Shown here one piece after another: positions 33,388 to 44,140 of a stretch of 64,000 nucleotides of DNA (position 1 is the stretch's first letter; each line of letters starts with the position of its first letter). The stretch covers positions 1 through 64,000 of the forward strand of contig ML769492.1 in the NCBI GenBank assembly GCA_009733575.1, in the 5' to 3' direction. Both the position numbers and the translations under genes were made by a program. The notes under the pieces were generated by a model that was not told the origin of the DNA, made no database searches, and saw only the letters and a list, made by a program, of their open reading frames with translations. The stretch comes from Gymnopus androsaceus JB14 (taxonomy: Eukaryota; Basidiomycota; Agaricomycetes; Agaricales; Omphalotaceae).

Positions 33388-35583
33388 ATGGCTGCCCTAC
33401 CCGGTGTCGATCTGAGCTTTAAACAGCTCGTTAATGCCATTTTGTACAAGTCTAAATATGCTAAAGACCAGTGAGTTTCGAAACCTCATTATAAACTCGT
33501 TGTTAATCTAACCGAAAATTTTGTAATAGATTGGCTGAATTATCAGAATCAGAGGTACCGCCCATTATTTTCTCCCTTCTCCTCCCAACTTACACCCGGA
33601 CTATCCAGCTTGACAGCTTAGATCGAAAACTTCAAATCGCAGCTTCCGCTGTGCGAGGATGCCAGGAACTCATCTCAAAAAATCAACCGCCTTCCCCCCG
33701 AACTCCTCTTGCACATTCTGGAGGAAGCACAGATGCACCTAACGAGTTTCCTCCCTGATCTCACCGCGTACGAAGACCATGGTCGGGAGTGGTACTCGCT
33801 CCTGCACGTATGTCGGCAATGGCGCGGGATCATTGCGCGCTCGCCAACATTGTGGTCCACAATTGATAATACCCTCGTCGAGGACGCTCACAACAGTGTT
33901 GCTCATGAGCGGTATTTGTATCGTTCAGGAGGCGCTCCATTAATCGTCTATCTCGGCGTAAAAGATACCAAAATCCGAAGGAAATCTTTACAGGCGCTTC
34001 TAAAGCACGTCTCACGGTTCAAAGAGTTACATCTCATTGCTGATCTCTGGGAGGACTCGTCTACGCCAATATATACCCTCCTAGTGGATCCTGCACCGAC
34101 GCTGTGCAGTTTGACATTGAGGACAGACGGCAAGGACGTTGTGGGAGGCGTGTTACCCCCGATATTCGCTGGAGAGATGCCGAGGTTGAGAGAATTAACC
34201 CTAGAACATTTTACTTCATGGCCAACAAACTACTTTCACAACCTTACCTCCCTCTCCCTCTCCGATCAACCGTTCCATCGACCCACCGACCCAAGCGTTT
34301 TTGGATTTTTTGGAGAATTCACCGATGTTGGAGATTTTGGCGCTGGTACGCGCTGGTCCGACTCTTCCTTCCAACACGGATATCCTCCCCACGTTAAACC
34401 GCATTGTGCGGTTCCCCCATATGCGTCAAATCAACCTGGGAGGCTGGCCAACACCATCTACCATCTCCCGCTTCCTATCATACATATCTCTTCCATCTGA
34501 CACAGACGTGTATATCTGGGGCTCAATCTTCTCCAACCCCGATATGGATTTGCCTAGCCTCCTTCCGTCGGATACCACCCACCTAGATAATATACAAGGA
34601 ATCACCAAGTGGTATTTGACGCATTACTCTGTCGCTCAACCAGGGGACTTGTTGTACTGTCCCTTTTACGGCGATAGTGGGATCGGGATCTAGTCATGCG
34701 TTGCACAATTACGGCGTATTTCGTGCTTCGCAGTTGGTAGCGTCCCTTGCGCGGTATCCGTCGATGCATAATATAACAGAGTTTGTGTTGAGGGATAGTT
34801 CGTACCAGGCGAATAGGTTCACGACGGCGGTGTGGGTAGAGATTTTTGGGAGGTTAAAGGGGTTGGAGAGGTTGAGGATTCTGGCGTATCAGTCGACTAC
34901 GACGACGAGGAGTGTGTTGACGGCATTGTTGCCTGTGTTGGTGAAGGGAGGGAAGGGGAAGAATATGGTGCGAGTTGGTGAAGACGATGAAAGTGAAGAT
35001 GGAGAAATACGTTCTGTAGACGGGAGACCCAGTACATCTACCCACTATCCCTCCTCTAGCGAAAAATCGTCTCTTACTCCCCGTAATGGTGACGAGACCA
35101 CTACCAAATCCTCTGCCCGAAACTCTCCGCCCTCGGGATCGAACACGACCCCGACCTCGCCTCCATCTTCATCACCTAAACTCGTCTAAATCCCGCGCTC
35201 GACACGGATGTCCCATTTCCTCACTCATCATCCTAGTCTATGACCCTCAATATGGCGTAGCCCCTTCATCACCTCGTGATCGTTCTACACCTGATCCAAA
35301 TCCAAATCATCATCATCACCACCACCACCACCACAACGGCGCTGGCGCTAATGCGAATGGGAATGGGAACGCCAACCCCAATGCGAGCTCATCAAGCATC
35401 TCATCTCGGGATATACTAAATGAAGAATATAATCTGCGGAGTAGGGAGGACGAGGAGCTGTTGAGGAGGTATGTCAAGGGGGAAGTGAAGTTTGAGTATA
35501 AGAAGCCGCTGTCGCAGGATTTGGTACCGAAGGGGTGGCCGACGGATGCGTATCGGAGGACGTGTTTGCCGTATTCGTTTTGA
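33388..35583 (+). pseudogene. F-box/leucine-rich protein gene with several frameshifts
   Basis: From ATG 33388 (MAALPGVDLSFKQLVNAIL) two introns lead to a coiled-coil stretch, the F-box INRLPPELLLHILEEA (33681-33728), VCRQWRGIIARSPTLW, and a leucine-rich region down to LCPKLSALGIEHDPDLASI near 35.1 kb. The frame breaks near 33655 (one extra G before the F-box), 34285, 34675 and again at 35.1-35.2 kb. The tail has a nine-His run (from 35308). Each break is a single-base shift with recognisable coding on both sides, so either a young pseudogene or sequence errors. The intact protein would have been an SCF substrate adaptor of unknown target. Confidence 0.7.
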
Positions 35584-36103
35584 TTTGCCTGCAACAACGT
35601 AGACGTTGACAGGGCGAGTTGGAGTATTCTAACTCCAGCGCGTTCGTTCGTTCGTTTGTACATTTGTTCTTGATCTATCCATGCATCTATCTATATGTAT
35701 CACTCCCTGCTTTGCTTTGTATGGTTATTTGTTTTCGTTTTACTGTATGCTCAAATAATGGATAGTACTAGATGCTTTTTATAGTGTATGTATGTACTTC
35801 TGTAGGCACTAGAAATTTACTTCTTTCATCTTGGAAGGGAATATCACATTATCTATATTCTGACTCTTTTCTTCCAGCCAGTCTTCATCCCCAAGGTCCT
35901 CAAATGCATTTTCAATCTATACAGAATCAGTTGATTGTTCAAAGAAAAAACAGCATATTGATCAACCCACGTATACACGAAGGATTCCTGCCACTGTTTC
36001 AGGTTCGACCTGTATTGCGCCCATTGTCATTTAGAGTTGAACACCATCCTGCAAATTGGTATCAATGCGCAGGAGTGGACTAGTCTGGTAGGTCGCTCCC
36101 TGG
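35584..36103. other. intergenic, nothing recognised
   Basis: T-rich, no convincing exon. Short open frames at 35772-36083 and 36037-36243 overlap the 3' end of the minus-strand gene and have no domain. Confidence 0.45.
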
Positions 36104-37205
36104 TCATCTGCATCGAGACGAACAAGGATGAACATCCAATCCATTCCGTTGGAGATTCCGCCTCGCAAAACTTGTCGTCTTCAGAAAACCATGAGAAATA
36201 TAATAAAGAGAAAGAAAAAAAGGAAAGTGCCCAAGGTGTTTAGCGCAGGCAATCATACTTATGACAGCCTCGGGGATCTGAGTCGTAATGTTGTCCAATT
36301 TTGCCTCCATGCAGGAGAAGCCGCTTCGAGCTTTCTTCAGGCTTGCCTCTATTATGACATCAACCGTTTGTGAGTCAGGAGGTGGTGAATTTGGAAAGGC
36401 ATACATAAATACATACAAGAGTCTTCAGGGTTAAAGACAGTGGTGGTGTAGTCAACTCGAACACGCATGGATTCTGCCATAAGCGACGAAAGCAATGCTG
36501 GCTTGATTGTTTGTTTGACTTGGAGCAGCATCGACTTCTTGCTATCCAAAAGGGCATTTGCCCGGAAATACATCGTATCAATCCATAAACGAGCTGCACA
36601 TTCCGTCTGAGTGAAATAAGCACAAGGATAAATCCAGCTATGATGAGAACATACGGTTCGTGACACTGTCATTTCAAGGAATCGGAGGTGGGAGTATGTG
36701 TTTTGGTATGACCAGAGTTTGTCTGTTGCAATGGTCTTGCTTTCTTTGATCTTTTCGTCTATAGACGATTTTAGTCGAAGAGTCGCGATCTTGCGGATGT
36801 TACATTGATCGAGCAGGTCCGACATCAAGGTGTTGAACGATATTAACTGGAAGATGTAAGCAAGCAATGCAAAATTTGCAAGTGAAGGTCCCCAGGATTG
36901 ACGTCGAGTGAATACAAAATCTTTGAAGATTAAGATGTAGAAACATAGCGTACAGGCTTCTCATTCCCGGCCTTTCGCAATTGCGTGAGCACACTCTGCT
37001 CCGTAGGGGAAAGTTTAGTATCATCAGCCAAAGTTCCCTCGTGCCATTGCTGTAATATATTATAACTACGTTGAAGGTCAATAGGGGTAAAGTCGCTAAG
37101 TTTTATGGTTTCCGGTTTTTTGATTTCTGGTGTATTCAAGATCTTTTTCGGCGAGTGACGTGCGAGACGACGCGAGAGCATTTTTGGAATGCGAGAAATT
37201 GCCAT
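36104..37205 (-). CDS. unrecognised gene, multi-exon, possibly broken
   Basis: ATG 37205 starts a basic N-terminus (MAISRIPKMLSRRLARHSPK) resembling a mitochondrial presequence, followed by a polar region. A second block on the same strand (RRQSWGPSLANFALLAYIFQ and onward to about 36.4 kb) has a membrane-like segment and then a long helical part. A 48 bp intron with GTATGT near 36657 is likely. I could not join the first and second blocks in phase at about 36.94 kb, and the junction near 36400 creates a TAG, so the gene may be damaged. Its first 100 bp or so are copied at 40620-40720. No family recognised. Confidence 0.4.
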
Positions 37206-37230
37206 GAGTTCGGAAGAAGATGGTCAGAAA

Positions 37231-37257
37231 TTAGCGCTAGAGCGCTAAATCCACGTG
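37231..37257. promoter_or_regulatory. 18 bp palindrome plus CACGTG box, unit 1
   Basis: TTAGCGCTAGAGCGCTAA (37231-37248) is a perfect palindrome, followed 3 bp later by CACGTG (37252-37257), a bHLH-type E-box. It lies between the divergent gene starting at 37205 and the membrane-protein gene. The same arrangement is kept in unit 2 (40741-40767) although nearby sequence has changed. A regulatory role is inferred. Confidence 0.5.
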
Positions 37258-37290
37258 GAATGTCAAAGCTGGGTATCGGATCTATTAAAT

Positions 37291-38303
37291 GCCCTAGACA
37301 AGCAAAACCATTATCTTCCTTTTCGTCGCTTTAGAGCTTTCTGGTGCCTTTGGAATGACGCTGATCCTTTTTTCTGCAATCCTCTCGCAACAAGTCAAAA
37401 GACTAGCCACATGGTACACATTCTGCTTATCTTGGACGATCTCGTGTCTTTCCTATTTGTTGCTGTTCTTTTTTGGAGAGATACACTCTCCTGAACCATC
37501 AAATGTCATCTGTATCACTCAAGCTGCATTGATGTACCTGGTTCCTACTTTGTATGTTTGATTTCTTTCTCGGTGTTATGGCCAGATTCCCATTTGATAA
37601 ACTCCTTAGAACAGCTTCTACCACGCTCTCTCTTCTTATTCACGTATTTCATTACTTTCACACACTACCGATTTGGTCTGACATCTTTTTCTAGTCTTGG
37701 TACAATGTTCACTTTGGGCTTTCGAAACCACCCCTGGAATCAGATCCACACGTCGTATTGGCCGTGAGTTATCACTGAACACTTTTCGACGCGCTTTCCG
37801 CTATATCTTCGTGTATAATTCCTTTTTTCATGAGATTTAGTATGCTTACCATGTCGTACTTGCCTAGTTTGGTAATAAAACGCCTTCTTTGGTACACAAC
37901 TTTGGTCTATACTGCACCTTCATGGAACTTTTACCGTGAGCGGCACGTACAATAATTCATGGAAAACATGACTAATCTTTCGCATTGTGAGCATACCCTC
38001 TCCTACACCTTTCCGAGTCCATCTTGATGCTGGAGGAACATCCGTTTTACTAGTACCCGTCTTTGGTGTGTTGATCTTTGGAATTCAACGAGTACGATCC
38101 AGAGTAAACACGACTCTCTCCTCGTATCCTTTACTTATCTACACTTATTCAGTATCTCTTTCAACTGTGGTTCTCTTGGACGGGAATGTCTCTTTGCTTT
38201 CCATATCTATATTCGCCCACGGCGCCTCGCACGATGGCATCCAGTACTAGCGCGATTCCGAGTCTCCGAGGGAAGGAAAGGATATAGCTATGCACGATGA
38301 AAA
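37291..38303 (+). pseudogene. membrane-protein gene, unit 1 (deleted copy)
   Basis: Exons 1-3 of the unit 2 gene (40831-42303) are present from 37291 on, but about 60 bp including the start codon are missing, and the residual ATG reads straight into TAG. Exon 4 (the LLLAPFALWILLL segment) is gone, and exons 6-8 are gone between about 37950 and 37985. The last two exons remain (38050-38303). No complete membrane protein can be made. Confidence 0.85.
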
Positions 38304-39001
38304 TTCCGCTGGACCTGGGATTTGGGACTGTTTTTCGCTACTGCGCGTGAACTGGGAAGGATGAGAGACACTTCTTGGTCAGTTATGGATACCATGCATC
38401 GAACTTTGAAATTGTAACATTCTACTACATGTCATCCACGGCATTCTGATGTAGTAAATTGTGCATACGAAATTGTTGAATGTTTTCAAGAACTGTGATG
38501 TGCATTTTACTTCGAAAGGGGCTCCTGACTCGCGCAAACTAATACTCGGGGTTGCCAAAAGTGAATGTCACCCGGTTTTCTGAACATATCTTATGAAGAA
38601 CAGTATATGCTTCATTCAAACAAGTCGTGGTATAGGTCTATGATACACTCTGCAAATCCTGAGACCAGTTGGGTTACACCCCCATGAGAAATGCCTGACA
38701 TATGCCGTATTTTGTGAATATCCCCAAAGTTTGCAGGTGCAAATTTTTTTTTTTTCGAGAAGATGCCGTAGCCACCATTGGAAAGAGGGACATTAAAACA
38801 CTTTACCCCATATTATTCTTCACAAAACTGAGGGAGCTATAAAGCTCTCAAAGTTTCCATTTTTCAATATTTTTGGCTAAGATACTTACGTCCAAAAAAC
38901 AAGGTGGCAGTCACTTTTGGCAACTCCGAGTTCATCAAGATTGCTGCTTCCACTTCCCATGCATGTGACGATATATAACTCGATACTCACTCAACTCCTT
39001 C
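38304..39001. other. flank with a MITE, no gene
   Basis: Apart from the MITE at 38545-38930 nothing recognisable is present. The corresponding unit 2 interval (42304-42682) is shorter because it lacks the MITE. Confidence 0.6.
38545..38930. mobile_element. MITE, 386 bp, ~20 bp terminal inverted repeats
   Basis: Ends are CTCGGGGTTGCCAAAAGTGA and the complement of CTCGGAGTTGCCAAAAGTGA, one mismatch. The left flank is TA and the right flank TT, so a Tc1/mariner-type TA duplication may have mutated. No coding capacity. Absent from the matching place in unit 2. Confidence 0.7.
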
Positions 39002-40314
39002 ATGGCGCCCCGATTCGATCCGCAAAAAGACCTGGTCGACCTTAAAGGCAAAGTTGTCATCGTCACTGGTGCAAAGTGAGTTGATACTTCCCAATATCTC
39101 TTATTGTAATTACTCTTCTTGATTCTCTAGTCGTCAATCTGGCTTGGGCTACGGGACTGTTAGACATCTCGCACGAGCTGGAGCCAAGGTATATATTGCC
39201 GCTCGAAATGAAGAGCAGTCGTTGGAATCCATCGGAAGCCTCAAAACAGAACTCGGTCTCGGAACTCAAGATGGAATCAGAGGAGTATGTTCTGTTCTTA
39301 AAGCTGGATCTGGGTGACCCTCGTAGCGTCAAGAAAGTCGCGGAGGAATTCATGTCAAAGGAAACTCGTCTTGACGTATTAGTGAATAATGCTGCCATGT
39401 ATGTGGTATAGACTAGTACCGGACACCAAGGGGCTCACAGAATGTTGAACAGGGTTTTCGCGCCATTCGAAAAGACTGAAGATGGTAGGATGCTTTTTCT
39501 TGGATAGACACACGGAGTGACCGACCTGCTGCAACATTTCAGGGATTTCGAAAATTGTAGTGACAAAGTTCGTTTTGGTTTTCCTCGCTTGCAGAAGGAT
39601 CTGAAGTCCATTCTCCAGCTTAATCAGCCCCTTCGTGTTCACCCAAACCCTCCTTCCGCTCATGGCTAAGACAGCGCAAGAGGAAAACTCTGATGTCCGA
39701 ATCGTCAATGTGCTTTTTCACCTGCCAATATCATCTGCCGAACATTTACTCACTTTTATCCAGCTCACTTCGTCCGGACATTTGATTGTACCAAGCACCA
39801 AAAAGCTTGATACCGTTAACGATCTGAACCAGGAATTTCGGGGATGGGGGCCTATAGCAAAGTTTACTCGCTACAGTAAGTTTGACGCATAAACGGCGGG
39901 TGATGCTGTAAATTAACTATACAATCTTCTATAGTTCACACAAAACTATTAATCATCCTATGGTCTCGCGCGCTTCAAAAACATTTGAACACCAGTCCAT
40001 CTACTCAGCACATAACAGCCATAACTCTTGACCCCGGAAGCGTTGATACATTTAGCAAGTACAGCCAGCTGTCCTGGTTATGGCAACCTCTCCTCCGTCT
40101 CATCATGTCAGCTCCGGATTTGGAACATGGAACCTACCCGATGGCGTTCGCTGCTGCAGGGAAAGCTATTGGAAAGGACAGGGAAAAGTACGCTGGCGCG
40201 TATGTGAATGAAAAGTGTGAACTTGGGACCTCGAGTAAAGATGGGATGAATGAGAAACTGGCTGGTGAGCTTTGGGAATTGGTAGAGAAAATTGTCACGG
40301 ACATGGGGATTTGA
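39002..40314 (+). pseudogene. SDR gene, unit 1 (one frameshift)
   Basis: Exons align with the unit 2 SDR (42683-43989) from MAPRFDPQKDLVDLKGKVV through TRY...HTK (the catalytic YxxxK) to the stop at 40314. A 1 bp gain near 39285 (ATGGAATCAGAGGAGTATG against ATGGAAACGGAGGAGAGG) shifts the frame shortly before LFLKLDLGDPRSV. Everything else, including splice sites, looks usable, so this is a recent pseudogene or a sequence error. Confidence 0.75.
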
Positions 40315-40368
40315 ATCTTGCTTGTGTAGTTGTGGACATGAAAGTTTTTTCGAAAGTTAATTGCATTA

Positions 40369-40603
40369 CTCGCTGTGGGAAAAAGTAACCGGAAATTTTT
40401 GATGGCTTGTTATTTTCGATCCTCTCTCAAGCACAATGTACTATGCTACAAATGTACAGTTTTTTTTGAGTAGTATATGGGCTACTTTTAGCTTTAATGA
40501 TAAGCCACAACAAACTTGGGTATACGGCGTATATACATGACACAAAAAAGCATTATTTACTGGATATATAATCTGATTTCCGGTTACTTTTTCCCACAGC
40601 GAG
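40369..40603. mobile_element. Tc1/mariner-type MITE, 235 bp, at the duplication junction
   Basis: Terminal inverted repeats of about 28 bp begin CTCGCTGTGGGAAAAAGTAA and are perfect. TA flanks both ends (40367-40368, 40604-40605). The matching place after the unit 2 SDR (about 44045) has an empty site. No ORF. It lies exactly between unit 1 and unit 2. Confidence 0.85.
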
Positions 40604-40740
40604 TATATGTCATTATTTCTGCTTTTTTGATTTCTGGTTTATTCAAGATATTTTTCGGTGGTAGGAGATGTGCGAGACGACATGAGAACATTTTTAGAAT
40701 GCGAGAAATTGCCACGAGTTCGGAAGAAGATGGTCAGAAA

Positions 40741-40767
40741 TTAGCGCTAGAGCGCTAAGTCCACGTG
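40741..40767. promoter_or_regulatory. 18 bp palindrome plus CACGTG box, unit 2
   Basis: Same TTAGCGCTAGAGCGCTAA palindrome (40741-40758) and CACGTG (40762-40767) as in unit 1, about 65 bp upstream of the start codon of the intact membrane-protein gene. Confidence 0.5.
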
Positions 40768-40830
40768 AAATGTCAAAGCTGGATATCTTGATAGGATCAT
40801 CTTACTTTCAACTCTCACAAGCGTTTCAGC

Positions 40831-42303
40831 ATGGATCCCATACCCGACTCTATTGTATTCAAGCCCTCGACAAGCAAAACCATTATCTTCCTTTTCGTCG
40901 CTTTAGAGCTTTCTGGTGCCTTTGGAATGATGCTGATCCTTTTTTCTGCAATCCTCTCGCAACAAGTCAAAAGACTAGCTACATGGTACACATTCTGCTT
41001 ATCTTGGACGATCTCGTGTCTTTCCTATTTGTTGCTGTTCTTTTCTGGAGAGATACACTCTCCTGAACCACCAAAGGCCATCTGTATCACTCAAGCTGCA
41101 TTGATATACTCGGTTCCTACTTTGTATGTTCGATTTCTTTCTCAGTGTTATGGCCAAATTCCCATCTGATATACTCTTTAGGACGGCTTCTACTACTCTC
41201 TCTCTTCTTATTCACGTAGGCCATTACTTTGAGGCGCTCCCGATTTGGTTTGACATCTTTTTCTAGTCTTGGTACAATGTTCACTTTGGGCTTTCAAAAC
41301 CACCTCTGGAATCAAATCCACGCGTCGTATTGGCCGTGAGTCATCACTGAACACTTTTCGACGCGCTTTCCACCATATCTTCACCTCTACAGCTACTGCT
41401 TGCACCATTCGCGCTGTGGATCTTGCTGCTTTCGGGATTTCTTGTGGTGCGTACACTTTCGTGTTTTCATGAGATTTAGCATGCTTACCATGTCTTACTT
41501 TCCTAGTTTGGTATTAAAGCTCCTTCTTTGGTACACAACTTTGGTCTATACTGCACCTTCATGGAACTTCTACCGTGAGTGGCATGTACAACAATTCATG
41601 GAAAACACGACTCATCATCTTTGCGCTTCAGATCCAAAATCTCTTCTCTTTTTGTCATAATCACCACGTTTTCTACTATTCCCATCCAAGGTATGCGTAC
41701 ATATGGCTTTAACCTAAAAATTGCCTCTCATACTCTTCAACCCTCTAGCATCCCTCGGAATATCACTATTCAGAGACTTTGACCGCAATGATGCTAGCAG
41801 TGCAATTTCCGTGCAAACTGTAAAGATGGTCGTCCGTGTATTTACGTTCAGTTTCCTTATCCTTATTGGATTCGCGTACGTCTGCCGTTTCTCTTCCGCT
41901 TGCTTGCCCAACAGCTCATAATTATACTAATCATAGCGAGGCATTGATTCATCTCTTGACTCTGTACCGGAATACGGCGGTGGATATAATCTTGGCGCTT
42001 TGTGAGCATACCCTCTTCTACCCTTCCGAGTCCATCTTGAATATCCGTTTTACTAGTGCCCGTCTTTGGCGTATTGATCTTTGGAATTCAACAAGTACGA
42101 TCCAGAATAAACACAACCCTCTCCTCGTATTCTCTACTTATCTACAGTTTTTCAGGATCTCTTTCAACTGTGGTTCTCTTGGACGGGAATATCTCTTTGC
42201 TTTCCATATCTATATTCGGCCACGGCGCCTCGCACGATGGCATCCAGTACTAGCGCGATTCCGAGTCTCCGAGGGAAGGAAAGGATATAGCTATGCACGA
42301 TGA
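40831..42303 (+). CDS. multi-pass membrane protein, 320 aa (intact copy)
   Basis: Ten exons join in frame: 40831-41123, 41182-41215, 41267-41335, 41393-41446, 41507-41574, 41632-41690, 41749-41875, 41937-42001, 42057-42094, 42148-42303, with introns of 51-61 bp. About seven hydrophobic segments are seen, with the family signatures LATWYTFCLSWTISCLSYLL, ICITQAALIYSVPTL, SWYNVHFGLSKP and, before the C-terminus, LPVFGVLIFGIQQ. This is a large Agaricomycete-specific seven-membrane-segment family without known function; the layout recalls a receptor, but that is inference. The last exon has an unusually basic tail; an acceptor 8 bp downstream is an alternative. Followed 380 bp later by the SDR gene on the same strand. 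Confidence 0.85.
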
Positions 42304-42682
42304 AAATTCCGCTGGACCTGGGATTTGGTACTGTTCTTTCGCTGCTACGCGTGAACTTGGAAGGATGATAGACGCTTCTTGGACCGCTACGAATACGATG
42401 CATCGGACTTTTGAATTGTAACGTTATACTGCGGCGTTCTGTTCTAAGTAAATTGTGCAAAGAACTGTGGCGATTGGGCGCTAATGGCTCCTCGCTCTTG
42501 CCTTCATTCACCCATCTATGCATTTTATTACTTCTCCGCAGGCTCTCAAACTCAAAGGACTCGTGACTTGCGTGGTGCATTTCAAATTTATTTGAAATAG
42601 GTGGCGACCGAACGGAACTGGCACCGAGGTTCAGCCTCTACTTCCCAGGCAACGTCCAACTCGATACTCACTCAACTCCTTC
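42304..42682. other. intergenic between membrane-protein and SDR genes
   Basis: No exon seen. It should hold the SDR promoter; the last 70 bp are shared with unit 1 (GATACTCACTCAACTCCTTC just before both SDR start codons). Confidence 0.5.
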
Positions 42683-43989
42683 ATGGCGCCCCGTTTCGAA
42701 CCGCAAAAAGACCTGGTCGACCTTAAAGGCAAAGTTGTCATCGTCACTGGTGCAAAGTGAGCTGATACTTTCTAAATATCTCTTATTGTAATTACTCTTC
42801 TTGATTCTCTAGTCGTCAATCTGGCTTGGGCTACGGGACCGTCAGACATCTCGCACGAGCTGGAGCCAAGGTTTATCTTGCAGCTCGAAATAAAGAGCAG
42901 TCGTTGGAATCCATCGAAAGCCTCAAAACGGAACTCGGTCTCGGAACTCAAGATGGAAACGGAGGAGAGGTTCTGTTCTTGAAGCTGGATCTTGGTGACC
43001 CTCGTAGCGTTAAGAAAGTCGCGGAGAAATTCATGTCAAAGGAAACTCGTCTTGACGTACTAGTGAATAATGCTGCCATGTATGTGGTATAGACTGGTAC
43101 CGGACACCAAGGGGCTCACAGAACGTTGAACAGGGTTTTCGCGCCATTCGAAAAGACCGAAGATGGTAGGATGCTTTTTCTTGGATAGACACGCGGAGTG
43201 ACCGACCTACTGCAACATTTCAGGGATTTCGAAAATTGTAGTGACAAAGTTCGTTTTGTTTTTCCTCTCCTCGCAGAAGGATCTAATATCTATTCTCTAG
43301 CTTAATCAGCCCCTTCGTGCTCACCCAAACCCTCCTTCCGCTCATGGCTAAGACAGCGCAAGAGGAAAACTCTGATGTCCGAATCGTCAATGTGCTTTTT
43401 TACCTGCCATATCATCCGTCAAACATTTACTTACTTTCATCCAGCTCACTTCGCTCACGCATTGGATTGTACCAACCACCAAAAAGCTTGATACCGTTGA
43501 CGATCTAAACCAGGAGTTTTGGGGACGGGGGCCTATGGCAAAATTCACTCGCTACGGTATGAACAGTCATGTTCAAGTACTCTGCAATTAACTATATAAT
43601 CTTCTATAGCTCACACAAAACTATTAATCATCCTGTGGTCTCGCGCGCTTCAAAAACATTTGAACACCAGTCCAACTACTCAGCACATAACAGCCATAAC
43701 TCTTGACCCCGGAAGCGTTGATACATTTACCAACCGCAGCCAGCTATCCTGGTTATGGCAACCTCTCCTCCGTCTCATCATGACAGCTCCGGATCTGGAG
43801 CATGGAACCTACCCGATGGCGTTTGCCGCTGCAGGAAAAGCTATTGGAGAGGACAAGGAAAAGTACGCTGGTGCGTATGTGAATGAAAAGTGTGAGCTTG
43901 GGACCCCGAGTAAGGATGGGAGGAGCGAGAAACTGGCTGGTGAGCTTTGGGAATTGGTAGAGAAAATTGTCGCGGACATGGGGATTTGA
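42683..43989 (+). CDS. short-chain dehydrogenase/reductase, 330 aa (intact copy)
   Basis: Seven exons join in frame: 42683-42756, 42813-43079, 43122-43165, 43224-43248, 43301-43391, 43445-43556, 43610-43989. Introns are 42-58 bp. Rossmann motif TGANRQSGLGYG at 22-33, NNAA at 110-113, a candidate catalytic Ser at about 170, and Tyr204/Lys208 (YAHTK, rebuilt across an intron). The overall layout (KTEDGI, FVLTQTLLPLM, LDPGSVDT) matches the retinol-dehydrogenase/WW-oxidoreductase-like SDR group common in fungi. Expected role: NADP-linked oxidoreduction of a lipophilic or secondary metabolite; substrate unknown. It is paired with the membrane-protein gene in both duplicated units. Confidence 0.92.
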
Positions 43990-44140
43990 ATCTTGCTTGT
44001 GTAGCTGTGGACGTTCAACGTTCAAGTTTTTCGAAAGTTCATTACATTATAAGTTATCTCATGAAGATCCTAAGCGTACTACTTTTTACCTACTATACGA
44101 ACATGAAGGTACTTCAATTTGCAGTTGGAACAAGAATTCT

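Larger units (their letters stand above)
37115..43995 (+). repeat. tandem duplication of a membrane-protein + SDR gene pair
   Basis: Unit 1 (about 37115-40368) and unit 2 (about 40615-43995) match in order: a piece of the first exon of the 37205 gene, an 18 bp palindrome with CACGTG, the membrane-protein gene, then the SDR gene. Unit 1 has lost parts of the membrane gene and carries a frameshift in the SDR; unit 2 is intact. Two MITEs (38545-38930 and 40369-40603) occur in unit 1 or at the junction and are absent from unit 2. Confidence 0.9.

Noticed and set aside
35308..35335. His run as a possible metal-binding domain
   Set aside because: It is a CAT/CAC microsatellite in the tail of a frameshifted F-box pseudogene.
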